Assembly: GCA_029210175.1 (NCBI GenBank)
Contig: JARGPL010000028.1
Location: 1 to 57,952, forward strand
Source: Minwuia sp.
GTDB lineage: Bacteria; Pseudomonadota; Alphaproteobacteria; Minwuiales; Minwuiaceae
Length of the DNA stretch: 57,952 bases
Direction: 5' to 3'
Shown here: piece after piece, positions 1 to 10,081 of the stretch
How the letters are laid out: the number at the start of each line of letters is the position of its first letter
Position numbering within the stretch: position 1 is the stretch's first letter
The notes under the pieces: generated by a model
What the model was told of the DNA's origin: nothing
What the model saw: the letters and a program-made list of their open reading frames with translations, nothing else
Databases searched by the model: none
Translations under genes and position numbers: made by a program

Positions 1-529
1 TTCCCAGTGTCTCCGCTATGTCACTGATATCACCTCGGGTGGTATCGAAGGCGCGATAGGTCGAGGCATAGCGATCAACATCGCAGAAGGGTACCTCGAC
101 ATAGCTCATGTCGAACTTCTCTTCCGGCGGTTCGAACATCAATTGCTTCAGCCTTCGCCACCCCTTCTTCCTCTCGTAGGGGTGGTTCGCCTTCCGCGCT
201 TCGATCTGTTCGTGAAGCAGTTCCGCATCCAGATCGCCACCGGCATCACGGCGCACCGATGTGCCGGGCAGCCGGTCGAACCGGCGCTTCGGGTCGTAGC
301 TCTTGACCAGTTCGGCCAGGCCATCGACCCGCCCGCCGTAGACCACGCAGAACGAATTGGGGTCGTTGGGATAGCCCTTCGTGATCGCCACGCGCCACTG
401 CACGCGGTCGCCATCGCGCCGCCACATGGACTTGCCCACCTTGCGGAATCCATGCCGCATGACGATGTCGCCGAAGCCCGCGTCGGCCACCCGGTGCCAG
501 GCCTTGATGTCTGTTTCGTCTGCCATCAT
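1..529 (-). CDS. Hypothetical protein, 3' end outside the window
   Basis: An open frame runs from an ATG at 529 (a second ATG follows at 526) to the window edge without a stop, giving at least 176 residues. The N-terminal part contains HGFRKVGKSMWRR followed by a predicted strand (VQWRVAITKG), loosely like DUF4304-type small proteins, but I do not recognise the family with confidence. The middle is charged (KKGWRRLKQL). It lies 38 bp downstream of the FIST-domain gene on the same strand, so co-transcription is possible. No signal peptide or membrane segment is visible. The C-terminus is missing, so full length and function cannot be judged. Confidence 0.6.
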   Translation of the reverse strand, partial: MMADETDIKAWHRVADAGFGDIVMRHGFRKVGKSMWRRDGDRVQWRVAITKGYPNDPNSFCVVYGGRVDGLAELVKSYDPKRRFDRLPGTSVRRDAGGDLDAELLHEQIEARKANHPYERKKGWRRLKQLMFEPPEEKFDMSYVEVPFCDVDRYASTYRAFDTTRGDISDIAETLG

Positions 530-567
530 GCAACCCTAGCATGTGTGGCCTTCACGCTGCAAAGGGG

Positions 568-1653
568 TCAGAGGAAGAGGGACAGGACGCCGGTGTAGGC
601 ATAGAGGCGGCTGTTGGCGATTTCGCCATTGCCGAAGAACCCCACAAGCGGCAGGTCGGGAAAGCGTTCCCGGATCATCGCGGCTTCCGACCGGTCTTCC
701 CCGAACAGGCTTGGCCCGCGCCCGAGGCAGGAGAAATAGAGGCCCCCGCGCGGAATCACGTCGGCAGATCGCTCCCCCAGGGCATCCAGCATTCGGGTCA
801 TGTCGGTGGTGGCGGCACCGGCGTCGCGGCGGCAGAACATCACCCGCTCCCCCACCGTCACATCCTGCGGCACCGCGACAAGGCCGTGCTGGGGGTCGAC
901 GCCCGCGATGTCACGCACCAGATAGTCACCGCCATCGCTGCCTGCGTGGGACAGGCCGGCGAAGATGAAGCCGGGAATGCGGTTCAGGTTGCGGGCCAGC
1001 ATCTCGCCGATCTCTGCCCGAAAGACCTCGAACGCCGGTTCGCCGTCCAGTTCGACGATGATGTTGCGCTCTGCCTTCGTGATTTCCCGCGATGGCCCGA
1101 TCGGCGAGCAGCCCTGGGTCAGGGCGGTGATGATGGGCACGTCGTCGGAGAAGGCGACGCCAGCAGCGCCGCCGCTGACCAGCGATCGCGCGATCACCGG
1201 GTGTGGCCCGCGCGAGGCCGCCAGTCCTCCGACCCAATAGCCGCCGGGCTCGCTTTCCAGCGCCGCAAGCTGTTCGGGCAGACCCTCCAGCGTCGGGTCG
1301 GCGTGGGTGACGCCGAACCACGGGCGGAAACCGGCGTCCAGCGGTTTCGCAGGGGTCAGCAATTGCCGCGCGGCTGCGGGAACCGATGCAGTCATGATGG
1401 CAAGGGCCGGGGTGTCGAAGAACTGCTGCCCGTTGGCGACGATGCCGATGCCGGTGGTGCCGACCCAGTCGTCGATGCCGGTGCGGCCCCGCAGCACGGT
1501 CAGAATACTGCTGGCATCGCCGGAGAGGTGATCGGACAGATAGACGAAACCGAGGTTGGCATCCGCTGCCGCAGGCTCGACCTGCTCAAGACATTGCCCC
1601 AGGGCATTGCGCCAGTCGTCGTCTGCACCCCAGCCAACCTTGAAACGTTCCAT
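568..1653 (-). CDS. FIST domain (FIST_N/FIST_C) signal protein
   Basis: The 361-residue product matches the overall pattern of FIST proteins, soluble sensor domains thought to bind small ligands such as amino acids. The N-terminal half carries GRTGIDDWVGTTGIGIV and the C-terminal half ends in PLVGFFGNGEI, the typical FIST_C motif region. I chose the ATG at 1653 (MERFKVGWGA), preceded by GAGAG; a longer in-frame start at 1728 would add 25 low-complexity residues and overlap the upstream divergent gene. No output domain (kinase, GGDEF, methyl-accepting) is fused, so it probably acts as a stand-alone sensor or with an unlinked partner. The divergent small lipoprotein gene begins about 100 bp upstream. 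Confidence 0.85.
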   Translation of the reverse strand: MERFKVGWGADDDWRNALGQCLEQVEPAAADANLGFVYLSDHLSGDASSILTVLRGRTGIDDWVGTTGIGIVANGQQFFDTPALAIMTASVPAAARQLLTPAKPLDAGFRPWFGVTHADPTLEGLPEQLAALESEPGGYWVGGLAASRGPHPVIARSLVSGGAAGVAFSDDVPIITALTQGCSPIGPSREITKAERNIIVELDGEPAFEVFRAEIGEMLARNLNRIPGFIFAGLSHAGSDGGDYLVRDIAGVDPQHGLVAVPQDVTVGERVMFCRRDAGAATTDMTRMLDALGERSADVIPRGGLYFSCLGRGPSLFGEDRSEAAMIRERFPDLPLVGFFGNGEIANSRLYAYTGVLSLFL

Positions 1654-1753
1654 GTTGCTCTCATGCCTCTGTGTCGGGGTGGTGCGGGCCGGATGCGCGG
1701 CGGTCACACCTTTTGACATTCTTTTCAAGGGCCGCCCGGCCTATGCTTGGCCG

Positions 1754-1885
1754 ATGCACAGAATGATCCTCATCACCACAATGCTTGCCGGGCTGGTCCT
1801 GCTTTCGGGTTGTGAAACGCTGAACGTGAAGCTGGACGGCGGCAGCAGGTCCGGTCTGGACTGGGCTGTCGGCGTGCGTTTCTGA
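1754..1885 (+). CDS. Very small lipoprotein (43 aa)
   Basis: A 43-residue frame starts MHRMILITTM and has a hydrophobic stretch followed by the lipobox LLSGC at about residues 16-20, so it looks like a signal-peptidase-II substrate. The mature part would be only about 24 residues (CETLNVKLDGGS and then a short tail ending GVRF). No family is recognised. It is divergent from the FIST gene and convergent with the mccA stop at 1935. The lipobox and clean stop make it credible, but nothing else supports expression. Confidence 0.5.
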   Translation: MHRMILITTMLAGLVLLSGCETLNVKLDGGSRSGLDWAVGVRF

Positions 1886-1934
1886 CGGTTCATCTGTTGA
1901 TGGGATCGCCCCGGCCCCTTCGTTCAGCGGCTCC

Positions 1935-3971
1935 CTACCCCTCCGCCTCGATGGCCAGCAGCACGGTGCCCTCTTCCACCTGATCACCTTCGGCGAAACT
2001 CATGGCACTGACCGTTCCGGCATGCGGGGCTGAAATGGTGTGTTCCATCTTCATCGCTTCCAGGATCAGCAGGGCGTCGCCCTTCTTCACCTTCTGGCCA
2101 TCGGCTGTCATGACACGGATCAGCTTGCCGGGCAGCGGGGCGGTGATGGCACCACCGGCCTGGGCATCGTCCATGTCCGCATCCATCGGGTCCACCAGTT
2201 CCAGCTTCCACTGGCCGGTTTCACGCAGCACGGTCAGGCTGTTGCCGTCGCGGGCGACAAGGGCGTTCACCCGATGCCCGTCCAGCCGTGCCATCAGTTC
2301 ACCACTGGCATCCAGCTGGGCATCAGCCATGACGGATGTGCCGCCGGGCAGGTCCAGCACCATGCCGCCACCGCGGCTGTAGCGCACGGCAACCTCTGCG
2401 GTGGTGTCCTTGGCGACGAAGGTCATGACCTCCCGCCCGTCATCGTTCAGTCGCCAGCCGACAACACTGTCCCAAGGGCTGTAGGGGTCGTTCACGTGGG
2501 CGCTGCTGGCCGCGGCCTGCCGCTCCGCGATCACTGACAGGGTGGCAAGAGCCAGCACGGTGTCATCGGTCTCGGCCGGGGGCGGCAGCAGGTCATCGGT
2601 GAAGCGTTCGATGAAGCCGGTATCCAGGTCCGCCGCATCGAAGGCCGGGTGAGTGACAAGCTGTTTCAGGAAGAAAACATTGGTGACCAGCCCGGCGACG
2701 CGCGTCCGCTCCAGCAGGCCCGCCATCCGGCGAATGGCCTCGGCGCGGTCCTTGCCGTGCACGATCAGCTTGGCGATCATCGGGTCGTAGAACGGGGTGA
2801 CGCTGTCGCCCTCCCGCACGCCGGTATCCACACGCAGGCCATTGCCGCCGGGGCCGGTGTCGCCATCGGGGAACCGCAGGCGGGTCAGCTTGCCGGTGGC
2901 CGGCAGGAACATGCGGTCGGGGTTCTCGGCATACAGCCGCGCCTCCAGCGCGTGACCGTTGATGGACAGGTCTTCCTGCGCCAGGGGCAGGGGTTCGCCC
3001 GACGCGACACGGATCTGCCATTCGACAAGGTCCTGCCCGGTGATCAGCTCCGTCACCGGATGTTCCACCTGCAGGCGGGTATTCATCTCCATGAAATAGA
3101 ACCGGTCAGGGCTCAGCCCGTCCGACACGTCGGCGATGAATTCGATGGTCCCCGCGCCGTGGTAGTCGATGGCCCGGGCTGCTGCGACCGCTGCCTCGCC
3201 CATGGCCTTGCGCATCTCCGGCGGCATGTCGGGGGCGGGGGCTTCCTCGATCACCTTCTGGTGGCGGCGCTGGATCGAACAGTCACGCTCGAACAGGTGC
3301 ACCGCATTGCCATGTGTGTCGCCGAAGACCTGCACCTCGATATGGCGCGGCTTGACCAGATATTTCTCGATCAATACCCGCTCGTCACCGAAGGCGTTCT
3401 TGCCCTCCCGCATGGCGCCTTCCAGCGCCTTGGCGAAGTCATCCGCCTTGTGCACCTGGCGCATGCCCTTGCCGCCACCACCGGCGACGGCCTTGATCAG
3501 CACGGGGTAACCGATCTTCTCCGCTTCGGCGGCCAGATCAGCGGGGTCCTGGCCCTTGCCATGGTATCCGGGCACCACGGGCACACCTGCATCCACCATG
3601 ATCGCCTTGGCGGCATCCTTCAGACCCATGCGGCGGATGGAGTCCGCGCTGGGGCCGATGAAGGTCAGCCCGGCGGCGGCAATCGCCTCCGCAAAAGCCG
3701 CATTCTCCGACAGGAAGCCATAGCCGGGATGGATGGCCTGAGCGCCGGTACGTTTCGCGGCGTCCAGCACCCGGTCGGCCAGCAGGTAACTCCTGGTCAC
3801 TTCGGATTCACCGATGCGCACGGCCTCGTCCGCCATGGCCACATGCATGGCATTGGCGTCGGCATCGGAATGCACGGCCACGGTGCGGATGCCCATGTGG
3901 CGGGCGGTGCGGATGACGCGACAGGCGATCTCGCCACGGTTCGCGATCAGGATCTTGTCAAACAAAGCCAT
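1935..3971 (-). CDS. mccA: Methylcrotonoyl-CoA carboxylase, biotin-containing alpha subunit
   Basis: This 678-residue protein has the layout of the alpha subunit of biotin-dependent acyl-CoA carboxylases. The biotin carboxylase domain begins KILIANRGEIACRVI, has the ATP-grasp glycine loop AGGGGKGM at residues 163-170 and the MEMNTRLQVEHPVTE motif. A linker follows, and a C-terminal biotinyl domain carries EAMKMEH, with the biotinylated lysine near residue 641. The beta subunit gene lies immediately upstream (13-bp gap), and that subunit is of the 3-methylcrotonyl type, so the pair should carboxylate 3-methylcrotonyl-CoA in leucine/isovalerate degradation. Propionyl-CoA carboxylase is the main alternative; pairing with the MccB-like beta subunit argues against it. 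Confidence 0.92.
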   Translation of the reverse strand: MALFDKILIANRGEIACRVIRTARHMGIRTVAVHSDADANAMHVAMADEAVRIGESEVTRSYLLADRVLDAAKRTGAQAIHPGYGFLSENAAFAEAIAAAGLTFIGPSADSIRRMGLKDAAKAIMVDAGVPVVPGYHGKGQDPADLAAEAEKIGYPVLIKAVAGGGGKGMRQVHKADDFAKALEGAMREGKNAFGDERVLIEKYLVKPRHIEVQVFGDTHGNAVHLFERDCSIQRRHQKVIEEAPAPDMPPEMRKAMGEAAVAAARAIDYHGAGTIEFIADVSDGLSPDRFYFMEMNTRLQVEHPVTELITGQDLVEWQIRVASGEPLPLAQEDLSINGHALEARLYAENPDRMFLPATGKLTRLRFPDGDTGPGGNGLRVDTGVREGDSVTPFYDPMIAKLIVHGKDRAEAIRRMAGLLERTRVAGLVTNVFFLKQLVTHPAFDAADLDTGFIERFTDDLLPPPAETDDTVLALATLSVIAERQAAASSAHVNDPYSPWDSVVGWRLNDDGREVMTFVAKDTTAEVAVRYSRGGGMVLDLPGGTSVMADAQLDASGELMARLDGHRVNALVARDGNSLTVLRETGQWKLELVDPMDADMDDAQAGGAITAPLPGKLIRVMTADGQKVKKGDALLILEAMKMEHTISAPHAGTVSAMSFAEGDQVEEGTVLLAIEAEG

Positions 3972-3983
3972 GATACGACCCCC

Positions 3984-5591
3984 TTACATCCGGAACACGC
4001 CGAAGGAAGTATCCTCCAGCGGCTTGTTGATTGCGGCAGACAGGGCCAGCCCCATCGTCATGCGGCTGTCGACCGGGTCAAGCAGCCCGTCATCCCAGAG
4101 CCGCGAGGTGGCGAAATACGGGTCGGACTGTTCTTCGAACTGGTCGATGATGGGCTGCTTGAAGGTTTTTTCCTCATCTGCCGACCATTCCTTGCCCTGG
4201 CGTTCATAGTTGGCGCGGGTGACGGTGGCGAGCACGCCTGCCGCCTGTTCCGAGCCCATCAATGCCAGTCTGGCAGATGGCCACATCCACAGGAAACGCG
4301 GGCTGTACGACCGCCCGCACATGCCGTAGTTGCCGGCACCGTATGATCCGCCGACGACCATGGTGAACTTCGGCACCTTCGTGGTGGCCACGGCGGTCAC
4401 CAGCTTGGCGCCATCCTTGGCAATGCCACCGGATTCATACTTCCGCCCGACCATGAAGCCGGAGATGTTCTGCAGGAACAGCAGCGGTACGTGCCGCTGA
4501 CTGCAGAGTTCGATGAAATGCGCGCCCTTCTTGGATGACTCCGAGAACAGGATGCCGTTGTTGGCAACGATACCCACCGGATAGCCCATGATGCGGGCGA
4601 AGCCGCAGACCAGGGTCTGGCCATAGAGCTTCTTGAACTCGTCGAACTCCGACCCGTCCACCATGCGCGCGATCAGTTCGCGCACGTCGTAGGGCTGGCG
4701 CACATCACGGGGCAGGATGCCATAGAGCTCCTCCGGGTCGAACGCCGGGGCCACAGGCGCGGTGCATTCCAGGCTCGGCGGCTTGATGCGGTTCAGGTTG
4801 GCGACGATGTTGCGGGCCATGGCCAGCGCGTGCGCGTCGTTGACCGCATAGTGGTCGGTGACGCCCGACGTGCGCGAATGGACGTCCGCGCCGCCGAGAT
4901 CCTCGGCGCTGACGACCTCCCCCGTTGCGGCCTTCACCAGCGGCGGGCCACCCAGGAAGATCGTGCCCTGCTGGCGGACGATGATCGCGTCGTCGGACAT
5001 GGCGGGCACATAGGCCCCGCCTGCCGTGCAACTGCCCATGACGACGGCGATCTGCGGGATGCCGCGGGCCGACATGTTGGCCTGATTGTAGAAGATGCGC
5101 CCGAAATGCTCCCGATCCGGAAACACGTCCGGCCACTGGGGCAGGTTCGCGCCGCCGCTGTCGACCAGCGAGATGCAGGGCAGATTGTTTTCCAGCGCCA
5201 CTTCCTGCGCGCGCAGGTGCTTCTTCACGGTTTCGCGGTAATAGGTGCCACCCTTCACCGTCGCATCATTGCAGATGATGATGCATTCGCGCCCGCAAAT
5301 CCGACCGATGCCGGTGATGATGCCGCCGGACGGCACTTCGCCGTCGTACTGGCCCCAGGCAGCCAGCTGGTTCAGTTCCAGGAACGGTGCACCGGGATCG
5401 ACCAGCGCGCGGATGCGTTCCCGTGGCAGCATCTTGCCGCGTTCGAGATGGCGCAGGCGCGACCGCTCACCGCCGCCCTGCTTGATCTCTGCCACCCGGT
5501 CCTTCAGGCGCGCGATCTCGTCGCGCCAGTGCGTTGCATTGGCCTTGAACGCGTCGGACCGCGTATTGATCTCGGATTTCAGCACAGGCAT
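3984..5591 (-). CDS. mccB: Methylcrotonoyl-CoA carboxylase beta subunit
   Basis: The 535-residue carboxyltransferase contains the acetyl-CoA-carboxylase-type CT domain. The features [32 protein letters not shown] and the C-terminal [14 protein letters not shown] are characteristic of the methylcrotonyl-CoA branch. It transfers carboxylate from biotin on MccA to 3-methylcrotonyl-CoA, giving 3-methylglutaconyl-CoA, in the cytoplasm. It is first in a two-gene operon, with mccA 12 bp downstream. An isovaleryl-CoA dehydrogenase, often adjacent, is not here; the next upstream gene on the strand is an unrelated EAL protein 97 bp away. Start ATG at 5591 follows a GGGGGA-type ribosome site and gives a normal family length. 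Confidence 0.95.
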   Translation of the reverse strand: MPVLKSEINTRSDAFKANATHWRDEIARLKDRVAEIKQGGGERSRLRHLERGKMLPRERIRALVDPGAPFLELNQLAAWGQYDGEVPSGGIITGIGRICGRECIIICNDATVKGGTYYRETVKKHLRAQEVALENNLPCISLVDSGGANLPQWPDVFPDREHFGRIFYNQANMSARGIPQIAVVMGSCTAGGAYVPAMSDDAIIVRQQGTIFLGGPPLVKAATGEVVSAEDLGGADVHSRTSGVTDHYAVNDAHALAMARNIVANLNRIKPPSLECTAPVAPAFDPEELYGILPRDVRQPYDVRELIARMVDGSEFDEFKKLYGQTLVCGFARIMGYPVGIVANNGILFSESSKKGAHFIELCSQRHVPLLFLQNISGFMVGRKYESGGIAKDGAKLVTAVATTKVPKFTMVVGGSYGAGNYGMCGRSYSPRFLWMWPSARLALMGSEQAAGVLATVTRANYERQGKEWSADEEKTFKQPIIDQFEEQSDPYFATSRLWDDGLLDPVDSRMTMGLALSAAINKPLEDTSFGVFRM

Positions 5592-5688
5592 CTGCCACGT
5601 TCCCCCACGGACGTTTCTCTGTTGTCCGTCTGTTGTAGATCATGTTCGCAGCAGGGGGAAACACTGCTGTCTGGCGTGGCCGTCGCTT

Positions 5689-7947
5689 TCAGGACTCCCG
5701 TGCGTGCATCAGGGCCGCGATATCCACGCTGCCGACCTTTACCAGTTCTGTCGCATCGGCTGCAGGCATGGGACGCCCCAGCAGGAACCCCTGCCCGTGG
5801 GTGGACCCGTGCGTGCGCACGAAGTTGAGCTGATCAGCGGTCTCGATCCCTTCGGATACCGTATCGATCCCCATCTTGGTGGCCATTTCCAGGATCGAAC
5901 TGGTGATGGCGTGACTGTCCTTGTCCTTGCCGATGGAGCGGACAAAGATGTGGTCGATCTTTACCTCATCTGTGGGAAGCGACATCAGGTTGGTGAGGGA
6001 CGCATAGCCGGTGCCGAAGTCGTCCAGCGATATGCCAATGCCATGTTCGCGCAATGTCGCGATGTTGCTGTCGACGCGCGACTTGTGGTCGTCGAGCAGG
6101 ACATTTTCCGTCACTTCCACCTTCAACAATGACGGCGACACGTTTCTGGCTGCCAGCGCCTGCAGCAGGTCATCGTACATGCCGCCACTGGACAGGTCCG
6201 ATGTGGTGGCGTTCAGCGACACACGGGGCACGTCCAGACCAGCCGTCTGCCATTGCGCCAGCTGATCGATGATCGTGTCGCGCATGATGAAGCCGACCCG
6301 GCGCGCGATGTGCGCGTCCATCAACGCGGGCCAGAAATCGGCCGGGCCGGCGATGGAGCCATCCGCCAGGCGGATCCGGATCAGTGCTTCGAATGCTGCC
6401 AGATGGCCATCCGACAGCCTTATGATGGGCTGGAAGTATGCGACCACGCGGCCTTCGTCGATGGCGTCCTGCAGAAACCCCGATGCATTTTCGCGCACTT
6501 CGAACCGGTCGAGCATCGTGGCATCGAAGAGCGCCACGCCCGCGTCAGGATCGTCGCATGCGGCGTGGAAGGCCAGATCTGCGGCGCGCAACAGGTCGAC
6601 AGGCATCTGCCCGTCTGACGGAAACTGCGCAATCGCACCCTGGGGTTCGATGTCCAGTCGACGTCGCAGGACCGTGACCTTCAGGTTCAGCAGCTGCAGG
6701 ATTCCGGTTACACGGTCGCGCAGCATATCCGGGCCAATGTTCTGATCGGTCAGCAGGGAAAATGCCTCGAACGACGTGCGCGCCAGAATTTCTCCGTCTT
6801 CAAGCTGTGACTGCAACGCATCGGCCATTTCGCGCAGCATCATGTCGGTCAGCGACATGCCGAGTGACTTGCGAACCGTCATGATCTCCGGGACACCAAT
6901 TGTGATCAGGGTAAAGGCGTCGCGTTCGCCATCACCGACCCAGTTGGCCAGCAGCTTCTCGAACGACTGGCTGTTGCGGACCCGCGTCACGGGGTCGTTT
7001 TCCATCGCGGCATTCAGCTGATTCTGAGTTTCCTGCCGATCGGTAATATCCTGGAAAATGCCGGCTAGCCGGGGGTTGCCCGATTCCGGCACGATCTTTT
7101 CGCCCCGCACCCGGACTTGACGCGTGTCTTGCCGGGCATCGATGAAATGGGCCGTGATGTCGAATGATCGACCGGACTCAGTGGCGCGTTTCAGGCTGGC
7201 AATGATGCGTTCCCGTTCAGGCACAGGGTAGAATGACAGAGCTTCTTCAAGGGTGGGTTCCCGGTCGGCAGCAATGCCATGGAGGCTGAAGACGCCCTTG
7301 CTCCAGGTCAGCTTGTCGGTCACCAGGTCCAGTTCCCAATGACCGACGGCGAGGTTGGTTTCCAGCCGATCCACATTTTGCAGCAGATGCTGCTGTTCCG
7401 ACCGCACCGTATCGATCAGTGCCTGTTCCTCTGACGCCCTGATGCCATACTCGACATTGGCGAACAGCCGCTCCACCAGGCTGGCGAACCGGCACAGGGT
7501 GGCCGTCTGATCCTCGTCTATCGACCGTGGCTGAGTGTCGGCGACACAGATCGTGCCTATCCTGTGTCCATCCAGCGTGCGCACAGGCGTACCGGCATAG
7601 GCCCGCAGGTGCGGCTCACCAGTGACAAGCGGATTGTCGCTGAACCGTTCGTCCAGCAAGGCATTTTCCACCACCATTGGCACTTCATCGCGAATGGTGT
7701 GGGTGCAGAAGGAGATGTCGCGTGGGGTTTCCTGAACATCAAGCCCGTGCATGGACTTGAACCACTGCCTGTCTTCATCGATCAGGGAGATGTACCCTAT
7801 CGGGAAGTTCAGGGTCTTGATCAGGTGATTGATGAGTTGATCAAGATCGCTGTCGCGGGGGCTGTCGATCAGATTCATCTTGCGCAGCGCTGCAAGTCTC
7901 TCACGCTCCAAGGCTGCCGTTGTATTTTCGGCGAACGCGGTATCCAT
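5689..7947 (-). CDS. GAF-PAS-degenerate GGDEF-EAL c-di-GMP phosphodiesterase
   Basis: The 752-residue protein has an N-terminal GAF domain (about 25-170, with ISFCTHTIRDEVPMVV), a PAS domain with PAC tail (about 205-315, ending GIFQDITDRQ), a GGDEF-fold region and an EAL domain. The GGDEF signature is replaced by TSFEAF, so it should not make c-di-GMP. The EAL domain keeps EALIRIR, the Asn of LNATTSDL, VEVTENVLL, the DDFGTGYASL loop, VKIDH, SEGIE and QGFLLGRP, so c-di-GMP hydrolysis is expected. No membrane segment is seen, so it is probably a cytosolic sensor. I prefer ATG 7947; an upstream TTG at 7998 would add 17 residues. Confidence 0.9.
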   Translation of the reverse strand: MDTAFAENTTAALERERLAALRKMNLIDSPRDSDLDQLINHLIKTLNFPIGYISLIDEDRQWFKSMHGLDVQETPRDISFCTHTIRDEVPMVVENALLDERFSDNPLVTGEPHLRAYAGTPVRTLDGHRIGTICVADTQPRSIDEDQTATLCRFASLVERLFANVEYGIRASEEQALIDTVRSEQQHLLQNVDRLETNLAVGHWELDLVTDKLTWSKGVFSLHGIAADREPTLEEALSFYPVPERERIIASLKRATESGRSFDITAHFIDARQDTRQVRVRGEKIVPESGNPRLAGIFQDITDRQETQNQLNAAMENDPVTRVRNSQSFEKLLANWVGDGERDAFTLITIGVPEIMTVRKSLGMSLTDMMLREMADALQSQLEDGEILARTSFEAFSLLTDQNIGPDMLRDRVTGILQLLNLKVTVLRRRLDIEPQGAIAQFPSDGQMPVDLLRAADLAFHAACDDPDAGVALFDATMLDRFEVRENASGFLQDAIDEGRVVAYFQPIIRLSDGHLAAFEALIRIRLADGSIAGPADFWPALMDAHIARRVGFIMRDTIIDQLAQWQTAGLDVPRVSLNATTSDLSSGGMYDDLLQALAARNVSPSLLKVEVTENVLLDDHKSRVDSNIATLREHGIGISLDDFGTGYASLTNLMSLPTDEVKIDHIFVRSIGKDKDSHAITSSILEMATKMGIDTVSEGIETADQLNFVRTHGSTHGQGFLLGRPMPAADATELVKVGSVDIAALMHARES

Positions 7948-8148
7948 GTTGATGTACCAACTGTGCAGAAAGTTTGGCGCGGAAGCGCCAGTTATCAAGT
8001 GTCACGATACCGCCACAATGGTTAACGGAAATATAATGACGTGAGTCGTTCGTCACGTTACTCGCGTTTTGGTTAGATCGACGATTAATCCGATGACCAT
8101 TGCATTGCGGGGATCCAGAATGAACCAACGAATCGAGATACTTGATAT

Positions 8149-8739
8149 TCAGTCGAAGCGTGGACGGGTGTCCGCTTCCAGGGTCGCGAACAGCAGGTGG
8201 TCGCGCCAAAAGCCTGCAATGCGCAGGTATTTCCTGGCATAACCCTCTTCCTCGAAGCCGCACTTGCGCAGCAGATTGGTGCTCGGAACGTTCTCCGGCA
8301 GGCACGCGGCCTCCAGTCTGTGCAGGCCCATTTCCCCGAACGACCAGTCACAGATCTGGGTGATGGCAGCGGCCATGTATCCCCGCTGTGCATGATGCTG
8401 GCCCATCCAGTACCCGATCGTTGCCGCCTGCGTCACGCCGCGCCGGACATTGGACATGGTGATGCCACCAAGCAGCGCATCGTCACCGTTGCGAAAGATC
8501 AGGAAGGCATGGGCGAGGTCGGCGCGGGCATCGCGCTGATACAGGCGCAGACGGCGGCGAAAGGAAAACCGCGACAGGGCATCCGCCGGCCATGTCGGCT
8601 CCCACGGTTCCAGGAACGCGCGGCTTTCGGTACGCAGCTCGGCCCAGGCACGCCAGTCCAGCGGCAGGGGCGGACGCAGGTATATGCGCCGTCCCCGCAG
8701 CAACGGCCGCGCGTCATCTGTTGCCATGCTCGCGAACAT
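8149..8739 (-). CDS. GNAT N-acetyltransferase, RimJ/RimL type
   Basis: A 196-residue GNAT-fold protein resembling ribosomal-protein alanine acetyltransferases. It has the motif pattern IGYWMGQHHAQRGYMAAA (acetyl-CoA loop region), GLHRLEAACLPENVPSTNLL and CGFEEEGYARKYL, in the order normal for RimJ/RimL proteins. The start at ATG 8739 is preceded by GGAGG five bases upstream; a GTG at 8766 is the longer alternative. It lies downstream of the M16 protease on the same strand, a pairing common in alphaproteobacteria. The substrate cannot be told from sequence; protein N-terminal acetylation is the family default. Confidence 0.85.
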   Translation of the reverse strand: MFASMATDDARPLLRGRRIYLRPPLPLDWRAWAELRTESRAFLEPWEPTWPADALSRFSFRRRLRLYQRDARADLAHAFLIFRNGDDALLGGITMSNVRRGVTQAATIGYWMGQHHAQRGYMAAAITQICDWSFGEMGLHRLEAACLPENVPSTNLLRKCGFEEEGYARKYLRIAGFWRDHLLFATLEADTRPRFD

Positions 8740-8800
8740 GGGGCCTCCATCGTGCGTCCAGGACACGTATTGCGGACCTGTCCACCAAATTCATTCCGCC

Positions 8801-10081
8801 TCACGCAAAGTGTGCGGCGAAGGCCTCTGCCGTGGCAAGCTGTTCCGTGTCACCGACAGCCGCGAGGGCCAGCGGTTTGCCGCTTTCGAACAGCCTGGCA
8901 GCCACCCGACGGGTCGCCTGAAAATCCACTTCATCCACCCGCGCCAGCAGGTCAGCCGTTTCAAGGGGCTTGCCGTGGACCAGGACCTGACGCGCAATCT
9001 GTTCCAGCCGCGCCGAGGAGCTTTCCAGCGACATGACAAGCCCCGCCTTCATCTGCGCGCGGGCGCGGGCAGTTTCCACTTCGTTGGCATCCTCGGCCAC
9101 GCGGCGGATTTCCCCGGCCAGCACCGGTCCCAGCTCGGCGACACTCTCCGGCCCGGACGCGGCATAGACACCGACCATGCCGCCGTCGGCCATGGCGCCG
9201 GCAAAACTGAACACCGAATAGGCCAGGCCGCGCTTCTCACGGATTTCCTGGAACAGGCGCGATGACATGCCCCCGCCCAGCAGGTTGGACACCACCTGTG
9301 CGGTGATGAAGTCCGGGTCATGGATCGCGATGCCATCGAAGCCGAGGGCCAGATGTGTCTGTTCCAGCGACCTGGTATCGATGATGGAACCGCCTTTCCA
9401 GACCGCAGCCTCCGGCGCATCGGTCTCCACCGCGCCCACATCGGCGAACAGCTTCTCGATGGCCTTGACGAACGTGTCAGGATCCACCGCACCTGCGGCT
9501 GCGACCACCATCCGCTCCGCGCCGTAGCCACGTCCCAGAAACCCCTGCAGATCGCTGCGGGCAAAGGTGGACACCCGGTCCGGCAGGCCCAGGATGGACC
9601 GGCCCACAGGCTGGTCGGGATAGGCTGCGGCCTGCAGGTGATCGAAGATCAGATCGTCGGGGGTGTCGTTCACCTGCGCGATTTCCTGGCGCACCACCTC
9701 GCGTTCCCGCGCCAGTTCATCCTCCGGGAAGGTCGAATCCAGCAGGATATCGGCAATCAGTTCGATGGCCAGGTCGGTGTCGTCGCGCATGACGCGGGCG
9801 TAATAGGCGGTCTGTTCACGGCTGGTGTAGGCGTTCAGATAACCGCCCACATCCTCGATCTCCTCCGCGATGCGCAGGGCGGATCGCCGGGTAGTGCCCT
9901 TGAACGCCATATGCTCCAGCATGTGGGCCAGCCCGTTTTCCTCAGGCCGTTCGTGTCGGCCGCCGACATCCACCCAGACGCCGACCGAGACGGTCTCGAC
10001 GCCGGGCATCGGGGCAACAGTGACACGCAGGCCGCTGGGCAGGGTGTGCAGCATTCCGGAATTCACTGTCTCGACCCGCAT
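8801..10081 (-). CDS. M16 family zinc protease (mitochondrial processing peptidase-like)
   Basis: The 426-residue protein carries the inverted zinc motif HMLEHMAFKGT (HxxEH) near residue 50 and the downstream acidic helix EREVVRQEIAQ, giving the full zinc ligand set of pitrilysin-family peptidases. Length and order (two M16 domains, the second inactive) match bacterial homologues of the mitochondrial processing peptidase beta subunit. No signal peptide is apparent. Its ATG overlaps the thrC stop codon by one base (TGATG), indicating translational coupling. The thrC-M16-GNAT order is frequently conserved in alphaproteobacteria. The substrate is unknown. Confidence 0.92.
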   Translation of the reverse strand: MRVETVNSGMLHTLPSGLRVTVAPMPGVETVSVGVWVDVGGRHERPEENGLAHMLEHMAFKGTTRRSALRIAEEIEDVGGYLNAYTSREQTAYYARVMRDDTDLAIELIADILLDSTFPEDELAREREVVRQEIAQVNDTPDDLIFDHLQAAAYPDQPVGRSILGLPDRVSTFARSDLQGFLGRGYGAERMVVAAAGAVDPDTFVKAIEKLFADVGAVETDAPEAAVWKGGSIIDTRSLEQTHLALGFDGIAIHDPDFITAQVVSNLLGGGMSSRLFQEIREKRGLAYSVFSFAGAMADGGMVGVYAASGPESVAELGPVLAGEIRRVAEDANEVETARARAQMKAGLVMSLESSSARLEQIARQVLVHGKPLETADLLARVDEVDFQATRRVAARLFESGKPLALAAVGDTEQLATAEAFAAHFA

